64,000 nucleotides of DNA from Macropodus opercularis (Eukaryota; Chordata; Actinopteri; Anabantiformes; Osphronemidae). A model generated the notes under the pieces. That model was not told where the DNA came from and did no database searches. It saw only the letters and a list, made by a program, of their open reading frames with translations. Positions 12,261-23,100 of the stretch are shown here, piece by piece. The stretch is from NCBI GenBank assembly GCA_030770545.1, contig CM061091.1:1990501-2054500 (forward strand). Direction: 5' to 3'. The first letter of the stretch is position 1. The number at the start of each line of letters is the position of its first letter. The position numbers and the translations under genes are program-made.

Positions 12261-13623
12261 CATTAGCCTGAGAGCTGCTTTACTTAAAACCAGACCTGTG
12301 CGCTGGCTCTGTCCGCCATAGTTTAGCCAATCTGTGCTGCAGATGTTCCTTAAAACCGTCATGGATACATCCATAAACTTTCTTTCACGCACTATTACTG
12401 TATGTCTCCTCCTCCTCTATGAGCTGCTGCGTGACGTACAAACACTTTATACAGTATTTATATCTGTGCCCTTCTGCCAGTTCTGTGTTCCAGCGTCATA
12501 AGACAGATTTGTTGGGGTGAATAAAACTGACAGTAGTGTGAGACTCGAGGCTTCTAGTGATGGTCTCACTGTACATGTAGCGACTTTAAGACTCAAAATG
12601 AATTAAATCCACACGCTTCCTCTTTTTGTGCTCTTCCAGATTGTGTTGCCGATTTAATTCACAGGGATTTCACAAACGAGTCTCATAACATTAGATCAAC
12701 GCTTTAAACTCTAGCCCATGTAAATGTCTTCAGGCCATGATGTGATGACATGACATGAAATGAATCGTTTTAAGCCTTTGGTGACTTCACTTGAAATGTA
12801 TTAAGGAAAAACTACCCTTCATTAATTTTACAAAGCAAAACACAACGTACACATCATTTAACTGCCTTTCACATTATAGTTCACACCCACAGGTGATACA
12901 GCATCAGTTAAATGACAGGAAGCTTCATTCAAGTGTCATAAAATTACCTTCCTCCATAAATATCTTAAAAAATGACATCTGTGTACCTACAGTATTATCA
13001 CACATAAAGCAAAATAAAACTAAACTCTTCAAACCGTATATGTATTCATATATTACAAAGTGCATTGTCGCAGCTAGTTTTAGTTTCCTACCGAAAGGCT
13101 ACAGCGAGAACATTTGGTGTAATCTGCGTTTTATGGGTCAGATTTGAGTGATCTCTTACCTTCGAACCTCACCTCTAGCCTTCTTCCTTTCCCCTAAACC
13201 TCAGCCGCGCCACAAACAGCCCGTTCACCTGTGACGTGCTCACCATTTCCACATCCCTACGCACTGCAGTGTCATACGGTTAAAGAGGGACAGGCCATAG
13301 TGAACGATCATAATCAGAGGTAAAAACCGCTCGTTATTCAGGAATCAGAGTTTGCATAGTTTGGAAGTGATCACTGAAAAGGAAGACGATCCACAGAGGG
13401 AAGGTCCATAAGATGCTTAGTTGGTTTGCTCCTTCGTGCCTGGCAGCTGGTGCGTAGTTGGTTCTCGTCTGGGCTCTGGGCTGGTCCTGGGTCTGTTGAG
13501 CAGGGCGTCATAAACTCCCCACACCAGCAGAGTAACAGCAGGCTAATTGTTGCATGACAGCAGAGAGCGGCGGCTACCTGGATGAGACAAGAGGCAGCCA
13601 GGTGAGAGGACGGTCAGCGGAGG
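12261..13623 (-). other. gramd2a: Probable gramd2a 3' UTR
   Basis: This is the stretch between the gramd2a stop and the first canonical poly(A) signal on that strand. A 118-codon plus-strand frame at 12791-13147 is AT-rich and low in complexity and is not considered a gene. Confidence 0.35.
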
Positions 13624-13777
13624 CTAGATCAACCCGAGGGCATTAACGTGACGCTCTCCTGTGCTCGGATACCTCTCTCGCAGCGGCAGGTTTGGGTTAC
13701 TGAGGAAGGAAAGCTGCTGCTCCAGGCTGCACACGCGAAAGGCCAAGTAGCACGATGACAGGATGAGGAGGATAATG
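13624..13777 (-). CDS. gramd2a: gramd2a coding exon 11 and stop
   Basis: The acceptor is GATGTCAG and the stop TAG is at 13624-13626. It encodes the rest of the transmembrane helix (IILLILSSCYLAFRV) and SLEQQLSFL, matching the human ISRLEQQLCSL, then a short polar luminal tail. Confidence 0.93.
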
Positions 13778-16700
13778 CTGACATCAGAGGAGGAGACACA
13801 GAGTTAGTTATGTTTCACGATGAGTTTGACATGAGACACTGGACATGACTGGTGGAGCTTTGGAGATGTAATGACTTGAGGTAAACACTAGGAGGCAACG
13901 TTTGCCTTCCTGCCAGATTCCAGCTTCGAGTTAAAACTGAAGTAGATCAAACACAACCACTGGATTTAAAGAGAGAAGTAATCGAGAATAAACTCTTTAT
14001 ATATTTGACATTTTTATTCTCAATCGTTGCAAATAGATCTGACTCATCTGTCATTATAGAATTTTGTAGCAGGCTCTTTGCGCATCTGTGGAGACAATTA
14101 TTTTTCCCTTCTGCAGCATAGAGGTCAAAGGTCAACGCTCCGGGACGCACAGAGGACGGGCCCGCGGGGTTCAGTCTGACTAACTGGTGGTCAGAGTTGT
14201 TCAGTGACGGTGGTGCTGGCGTCAGCGTACTCACAGCAGAGTGAAGAACTTGAGCAGCTGGTACTCCATCTGTCCCAGCTCTGCCACCGGCTCCGATAGA
14301 AGGCCTCTGTCTGTCTGCAGAGCTCGCTCTACAACACGCAGGAGCAGAAACCGTTAAGCGCTGCACCTCTGAGCACAGAGGACATACCAGAGATTAAGTC
14401 CTTTAAATTAAAACTATTCAAAAACGTTTATGTATCTACAGTTTAAAATGCCTGAAACAACACTGTGAGTTGTAATAATCCCACTACGTCGTTACTGAAC
14501 GTATGCTGCCGGCTGCACGTGAGCTACGACGCTCGGCGGCGTCGAACTGTCGTTGGTGGTAATCTCCACTTCGCCTGCATCAGCCTGCAGCTTTTTAATA
14601 CGAGCCTCCACACGGTTTAATCGCTGTTGCATAAGAGATGCTGCCACCATGAAGCAATTACTCTCCGCCCTGCGTTGTCTCTCACACAGTCAAAGACCAA
14701 CACTCAAACGTCCATAACCCTCAAGGTTTACAGCAGCAACACCCCAACACAAACTCCATGAAGACGGTGCAACTGTTATGTCCTCGCTGCACCGACTCGA
14801 TCAGATAAGAGGCTGTTGACGGATTAGCATCACCCCCCATATACTAAAACAGGACCTAAGCTGCTTACGGCAACTTTAATGTAGTTTGACGTTTACTAGT
14901 CCCGACTATAAAACAAACATATCGGTTTTGGACATAGAGGAGGTGAAGGTGGTGACGCTGGTCACAACGTCCACCGTAAATAAGCATCTTCAGCTTTAAG
15001 GCTGTAATAACGTGGCAGAATCTACAGTAAGGACGACTGTAAACAAACAAATCTGGTGTCTAGTGTTACTATTCACGCTTCAGTGTGTTCAAACGCTATC
15101 TGGATCTAAGAAGTCACATAAGCGCTCGCAGTTTTCTCACCTTCCAGCGGCTGCTCTGATTTGAAGGGTGTGTCTGTGGCGCTGGTGGAGTTTCCCAGGA
15201 GATCAGGAAGCGAGGACGACACCGACACCACAGAGGGTTTCCTTCTCCACTTTAACACTGCTGGGAATTCGTCAACCACCGGGAATTCATCTGGAGCTGG
15301 AAACTCGTCCTGCGGCCAAGAGAAATGAAGATAATATAATCCATCCATCCATCCATCTTCTTCCGCTTTTCCCCGGAGGGGTCGCGGGCGTGCTGGAGCC
15401 TATCCCAGCTGGCTTTGGGCGAGAGGCAGGGTACACCCTGGACAGATCGCCAGTCCATCGCAGGGCCACATAAGATAATATAATATTTTGTTATTTTTTG
15501 TCAGACAATAGAGACGCATAAAAGATTCATGTCACTTTGTTCACACAGCTGGGTTTGAATAGCACCACAGAATCACAGAATCATTTTAGTGGTTCTGTCA
15601 AGGGACCGTGAGTGTTAGGATTTGTTTAGAGGTCCAGAAGCATGAACTCTGACAGACTGAACAAGCTGATCAGGAGGCCCGGCTCCATTCTGGGTCTGGG
15701 TCTGAACCCTCTGAAAATAGAATCAGTCTAGATGACAGCACGGACCAACACCAGCATGTTAAACCAACTTAATACGCAGGCTTTTCTCTGGCAGAGCGGC
15801 CTCCACCGATGCTGCCCGTGTACTGGAAACGACAGTGTTATGTGAAACCTCCTCCCAGCGAACGCGCCGCCACTAACCAGGGATAAGGTGGGCTCCTCCA
15901 TGAGCTGCTTCAGGCTCAAACTCTTCCCGTTGACCTAGTGGACGAAAGGAAGTCACGCTTAGCTGACAGCGCCACGCGGCGTGAAAGAATACGAAGCATG
16001 CGCGTATGTGTGTGACCTCTGACCTGTAGGTGCGTGCAGATCCTGCGTAAGACGTCATATACGCTGTCTCTTGATAGCAGAGATACAAAGACATACTAAG
16101 GAAATAAAAACACACGGTGATGCTCGCACTGTGTGAGTCTCTCCGCCAGTCATGCTCTGCAGTAACCGGGCTGGGACTAAACTCTGCTTCTATCTATAGC
16201 TTGGTGTGGTTTCTTGTCTGGAACACACAGCCACGCTTTTCTAATCAGCTCAAGTATTTTAATTGCCAGCGGCGACTGGAGGTGTTTACCTTCTGGCCCG
16301 TGTCTGTGGTGATGGCCAAGCCGTTGGGCACGAGGCCTGCGGTTTTGTGTTTCTTCACCAGCCTCACAGAGTAAACGGGGATGGCCACCTGCAAAACACA
16401 CAAAATGGACATTCATCAGTCTGAAGGTACGGTAAAGGAAACCATGGCAGGAAAGACAGACACGCATGAACAGCCCCTGGAAAAAGTCAGGAGTGAACGT
16501 GAAACGTCTCCGAATATGAGGAATGCAGCCTGAATAAGAAGCTTATTGTCACTCAGATGTCAGAGGAGGTTTGGTTTCAAGGAAATCGAGGAAATGGAAC
16601 AATTCACAATACATCAAACAGAGCGAACCACAGATCTGGTTAAGGCTGGTACAGAGCGGACGCATTCTTTCGTATGCTGGGAAACGAAGACTGACAGTGG

Positions 16701-19700
16701 GCTGATAATCCTCAGTGACTTCAGTCAGTAACTTGTCAAGACGTCGACCGAAGCTCTCGTTCAGGTTTTCAGTCACTTTGAGTTCATTACTGTTCCGTCA
16801 ATCGCTCATACCTTGATGTCTTTGCCAAACAGGTTGGCATAGAAACACAGCCAGTGCCTGGAGATGTAGAGCCGGCCTTGCAGAAGGATGTCTCTGAGAA
16901 GAGCACAGGAGTAGACTGGGAACAGGAAACACAGACGAGCTGAGGATGAGCGTCGTCAAAGTACAACTGAAGCAGAAACAAACGAAGACGGCGCCGCAGA
17001 ACAAGAGCACAATCAAGACGGTTAACAGGTTGGTTGAATGTTCACATAGTATCAGACAAAGACGTAAGGTTGTGCTCGTCCTCAGTGGCTGACAAATGAA
17101 CGAAATGTGTGTGCTGCAACGTCACTGGTGATTATTTCTCATTCAGATCTAACATGGGCAGAAATATTCCACTGAATTCAGTCGCTATTAAAGCAACAGC
17201 CTTGTTAACAGAATAAAAGCCTGACATTAGCTCTGTACGCTTTTCCTACATTTGCAGCAGTGCAGCAGTAAATCAATGTTTAAACAGACTGAGATGAACG
17301 ATCACAAGGCGACTTACAGCAAAGCAGACAGAGAAAGCTGGAGCCCAGCGGATCCGGAAGCGCCTACCTTTCATGAGGATCTCATCCTTGGGTACGCACT
17401 GGAACAGTTTGTGGTACTGCGAGTTGTACTTGCTGACAGTCTGCGCAGAGGGACAGGGCAGAGTCATGAGCAGCTCCTTTGCCGACCGGCCTGCCTGCAC
17501 AGCGCCGGCACCCCCAGCACCTCCGCCTCCGGCACCTCCGGCACCTCCGGCACCTCCGGCTCCGCTTGCCGCAGACACCACCCGCTCCCTCACAGGACAC
17601 GAGCTCTGCACCAGGCTCAGCACGTTGGCACCGTACACACACACACACTCGCGCACGTCCAAGGCCTGGAGCAAGCTGCTGCAAGACACACACTGTTCCC
17701 TGTCGCCGGTCAGTACAGGGACGTCCTCTGTGCTAGTCTGCTCTACGTGCACAAACACAAACACACACACTTCTACAGAGCTACCAGCAACAACGCATCA
17801 GTTTACAGCCACGGAGCTGCTTCTCAGAAAGCACAAGGCTGCCTTTCTCTGGCTCGACACCCTCCCTCTCCGTCTCCCTCCTTTACTCACACACACTCCT
17901 TTCGTTCTGAGCCAGGGACCAACACACGCTCTCACACCTCTCGCTGCCTGTAGTGTCAGCCCATGGCAGCCAAAAGTCTTCTCATTCATTCCCTCACAGA
18001 TCTGTTTTCCGTCTCATGTGAGAGTTGCTCCTGTGCTGCGGACTCTTATCATAATTAGGACTTTAATAACTGTTTCAGCTTAAAAAAAGAAAATGAAAAG
18101 CAAGACAAAGGGGAAGTATCTGATCACTATTAGCATGTTACTGCTCCAGTTTCTTCTTAGCATATAAACACATTTACAAAAGAACTAGTTCAGTCACACA
18201 ATCGATGAACGTGTTGCTTTCGCAGACTCACCGAGCCGCGGTAACATTTCTTCACGTCTTCGTACGACAAGTCTTCAATCAGCTGAAATCTGTGACAGAA
18301 GGGGAACAAACAATTCTTCATATGCTTATGTATCTCAGACATGTGCCAACCATAACCTGCAGACGTGGCCTCAGTGTGTGACTGGGCGGCAGATGACGGA
18401 TGTCACACAGTGCAACTAACTATTAGTCTGATGCTGAGAAGCTTGTGACTGATCCGTTTGTCACTGTGTCGGTAAGTGTCTGGTGACAGCGAGCAGACGT
18501 AACAGCCCTGATACCGAAACACTCGCTGCTCAAAGAGACACTGATAAGACACAAGCTGCAGGGACGGATTGTCTCACTGCGTGGATCCACTTTTCACCGA
18601 GTAGCAGAACGTCATCAAAAGGCACAGGAAGCGATCCTTCATCTTCCTCATCATTTTTACTGACATGCATGTGCAGATACAGAGTTTTCGTAGCCGTCTT
18701 ACGCTGGTGCATAACAATGGAAGCAGAGCCTGTGTTCAACCTGTGCCATCCACACAGCAGCTCATCTGTATTCTCCTTTACCAGCGTCCTCCACCGGGTA
18801 CAGACGTCCCGTTATGCTAAAACAGCAGCAGGACCGTCAGCGTCCAGCGCCGAGCGAATCTCCTCTGGGTAAGAAGATAGTTTGACCCCTGTCCACCAAC
18901 AGCCCTCCCTGCCCGGCGCCAGCTCACAGGATGGAGATGAGAGCGGACAGAATGACGCCAGTGCAGCGCAGCAGATCGTTTTATACTGGATGTCAGCATA
19001 GAAAGACCGGGTGAGAAAACGTAATCACCAACACAAACAAAGACGTGGAAACAGGATGAACATGTCTGGAATGAAGCCCTATGGAAGCCCTACTGGTGTT
19101 TCACCTTAGAGAGTGAGAGACAGACCCACAACTAAAGAGCAGACATGGCTGCAGTGAGTGCGACGAGGCTGTTGTTTACAGCAGTGCAGCTGTGACAGCA
19201 CCGCCGGCTCTCCTGCTGGACACCACACACACATTTCCAGTCATCCTTCATTTTACATCTGATGTTATCTTCAAACGAGCAGCTGGGCGTCCACAGCAGC
19301 AACAGCTGGAGATGTGAACAGCGGTTTCACATCTCAGACCCGTTTTCCACAGGACTGTTTACTGTACTGGTGAGACGTCCTGTGTGGGTTTAAAGGTCAT
19401 TAATCCTTCAGCGGTTTAAAAGCGTAACGCGAGCAGAAGCAGAAAACCACCCTGTGTTCAACCAGCGCTGAACTTGACGTTGCCAACCCTACAAGCGCAG
19501 TGGCTCTAGTTCATTCCGCTGTTTTAGAGGAGACATCCCATAATCTTGTGATCACATTAGGAACAATAGTGCATGTGTGCTGCTCTTCCTGCCTGCTGCT
19601 TCCTGCCTAAAAATAGCCTCCACAGTGGCTCTGCTTTCCCAGGTGGAGAGAACAGAGTGATTATTAAAAGCGCAGGCAGCTCTGCGGGGACTCGCCGGCT

Positions 19701-20114
19701 CTGTGTTCTCGCTCTCGCTCTCCATCTGTCTCTGCCTCTTACACCACATCCACGTCTCGATCAATACTGCACATACATCTCAGTCAGTGATCACAGAAAC
19801 CCGGCACAGTGACGTGAGGAGGCCTGACAATGTGCAGCGTCAAGGCAAATCACATGTGGAACAAGGGTCTAAGCAAAGCTCGCACATGCGCCTGGGCCCG
19901 TGTATCCCGGTGCCCTTGGCTGTGAGGAAGAATAATGAAACTAATTACAAGCTCAAAGAATCCTAAATTGAATCCCAAATTAGAAAGCGAACACCTCCCA
20001 CCGGTGGCCGGCGGAGCTGTGGAGTCCCAGTCAATAATTTAGCCGGAGGGGAAGAAACTGTCACTGAGACGAGCGGAGAGATTTTCATGAGAATTCACAG
20101 GATGAAAAGAGGAT

Positions 20115-20165
<51 letters not shown>

Positions 20166-23100
20166 AACAAGTTCATGCAAATTGCAGCTGGACTCCTAAC
20201 CTGCGTCCTGATTCAAACACGTGCACATGAATTAACTTTAAGAAGCTTAAATGTGCACACAAATATACTGCGTCCTAAGACCAGCGCTGATTGTTTGTGA
20301 GACTAGATGCAGTGATGTGTGCAGATAAGCACATTCACTTCACCATTTCCTGCTGCTGACGTTCATCCGCTGCTCACTAATGCAGACGAGCTGGTAAAAA
20401 CAGGAGCCTGAACAATGCAAGGCGGCAAAACTAAACAGCGGAACATGCTGGGTTTATTCTGCAGCCATAACGACTTTACAAGCGCATCGTGCTCTTGATT
20501 GGAGGTTTTCTGCCCCCTAATGGCCGTAAAGTGGTCGTTCCAGCCTTTAACGCGTGTTTGAACAGGTCTTTACGCGTATAAACAGATGTTGCCCAGATGA
20601 CAGCGGAGGTGAATCCGCAGCTCCACGTGCTCGACGCAACAACCACACGTCTGCTGCAAGTTCAAGACGGACTGTACCACACCAGGCTGCAGAGTGAAAT
20701 CCTCTCACCGGGCAGATTCCCCAGGATTACACTGCTCCTGTCTGGAACCTTACATAACACACAAGCTTCTGTCTGACAGCAACAAATACGCTGACGTTAG
20801 CATGAAGACAGAAGAGGAAAAGTCTCCGTTTGTGTATCAGACCATTGTCTGACTTCAAATACAGCTGAAATAAAAGCAGAGTGAGTGCTGTGAAAATAAA
20901 TGTGGCGCCGTAACCCGTGGCCGAGCACAGGATGCAGATGGAGCCCGGAGAGGCGTCGGCGTGCGCGGCGCTTGCCTGAAGTGTCCGTGCGCGTCGTCAT
21001 CCTTGGCGGGCTCCAGGTCCTGAGCTGAAGGCAGGCCCGCGTCTTCGCTCGGCTCCTGCGGCTCCGTCATGCTCCTGGCCCTGAGCACACAAACACACGG
21101 CTCCGCGTTAGCAGCAGGCATCGCTCTGCTGGACCTTCATGTGCACATGTGGAGGGGGGAGAAAAAGTGGTGTTTGTTTTTGTCTGCAGGTTTGGCTTCA
21201 GAGGCGAAAAGAAGGGGGTTTCTGGGGCAAGCGAGTGGACTCTGTCTTTAACATCAACACGGCTGTGATGCAACATTCAAAGTCTGATTCTGCGGGTTTA
21301 CACTACATTAAAAATCCCCACTCAGCAAAGTGAAGCTGCGCCTCGTGTTTGTGCAAACGGGGTCAGCGCCTGCTCTCGCGCAGATGTTCCAAACAGGGCA
21401 GCTCGGTGCAGATGGCGGAGCCGAGGCTGCTGGGAGCTGACTCCAACGCTTTTTGAACCGTAGACTCCGAAGGAACCCAATCACAGCTGTGGGTTCGCTG
21501 TGACGCACCACGTGGCGCGTTGTTGGCTCGATAGGCATGGAAGGAAGCGTTTCACTGTTAATGCTCATCCTCTGCACATTTGTCACGTTGCAGCGGAAAG
21601 GTTTCAAGCATCTGTTGTGATCTCTTCTTCGCCTGCATCTCACACTCTTCACACACACACACACCTGCCCTGCGCCATGTTTTCCTCTGGGACGGGTGAA
21701 GCCGTTACCACCTGCTCGCCTGTAATTGCATGTGCTGATGGAAACAGGCTCCTGCACGTAGTTTCCTACGTATTGTCTCTAATTTGCCAGAAGCTTTACG
21801 TCAGGCACTGACCCGCTGAAGCAGCCGCGCTTCCCGGTGCTACAGGTGTTACGGGTTGGTCGGCTGTCTTTGATGGCAGGTGAGCCTCTTGTAACAGATA
21901 CGGAGGGATGTGGGATCTAAGACGTTAAGGCCGGGTGTCGGATCCCAGCGGGCCTGAAGGCAGAACGGAGGCTGGAGCTGCTGCCGTTCCCTCGAAAACA
22001 ATAAACAAAGGCAGCTTGGAGTTGATGGGAAGGAAGTGGTTCGGCTGGAGAAATGTGTCCACAGATTACGGGCGATGCATTTATACAGCTTCATCTCCCA
22101 CAGTAAAAAAAGCAGCTAGTTTAGGTAAAGAGAAAAACCCCTTCATGACCTTTTAGCTGACAGCTGGTGACCTTTGACTCTAGACCGTGTCCTTGTCTGA
22201 AGGTGAACTTCTCTTTGGGACCTCACTTACATGCCTGTGGTCTAAATATGTCATAAACCTCCACAGCCCTGATACCAAATTCAAGCACAGGGTCTTGTGA
22301 TAAAAGGCGCTTCGCCGTGAGGGGAGAGGGGGTTTCGGCCACGAGGGCGTCATGAAGTGGATTTTTATTTAGTCTGCAGCATGTTTGCTGAAGGTCAAAG
22401 TAAACAAGTAAACAAATCATCAAAAAAATAAACAAAGAACGTGATCTCGCCTACAACACAAACACCTGTCAGGACATTAGCACCTGCGCTTGAAATGCAG
22501 ACAGCATCTCCAGTCTCCTGATCGACCAGCTGCATAATAATTATTAGTATTATTGTCTAAATATTTTGCTTTATTCCGTTTTTCCTGTTTTGCCTTGTTA
22601 TTGTTTTGCTGTAAAGTGTTTTCACCCTGGGGTTCGATAAAGTGTCACCTTGCCTCATCTTATGTAAGACAGCATGAGTCACCCGGTATGTCAGCTCCTA
22701 CTGCGCTGTAGACAAACACACAAACACGAAACGACCACTAAACTCGCTTTAAGGACACGGAGGGTCAGCGGCCGTTCCCTCCGCTGCCCTGCATGAGGGG
22801 GACGTGGAAGCCTGAGTTGTAACAGGAAGCCAGTGAACCAGAGGAAGCTCAGTGATGTGGAAAAACCAGAGGTGGGTCGCTGGGTGGATTTCACTACATG
22901 GACACACAGGAACGCGAATTAACGGGCTTTTCGTCCCAGCAGCACTGCTGAAAATAAAGCTTTTCCAGCCTCTCGCTCTCTGACCACAGCTTCTCTGGGT
23001 TCACTTGAAAGTGAGCGTGGAGACAAACTGACTAACACACAGAGCTTAAAACCCTTAGAAAACCCTTATAAAGTGACTGTCAGCACATTCAGATTCACTC

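Larger units (their letters stand above)
13778..15140 (-). other. gramd2a: gramd2a introns 9 and 10 (flanking exon 10)
   Basis: Both introns use GT-AG boundaries. Intron 10 (13778-14234) contains a perfect DR1 motif. I see no repeat element or nested gene in either. Confidence 0.8.

Noticed and set aside
12791..13147. 118-codon plus-strand frame
   Set aside because: AT-rich, Lys/Asn/Ser-heavy translation in the likely gramd2a 3' UTR; no family match.
15252..15473. Frames of 68 to 101 codons around 15.3-15.5 kb
   Set aside because: They are translations of the LINE tail and the exon 9 antisense; no reverse transcriptase domain remains.
17252..18083. Long plus-strand frames of 233 and 236 codons
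   Set aside because: They overlap gramd2a exon 4 and its intron on the other strand, are made of minisatellite and CA-repeat translations, and lack splice or family support.
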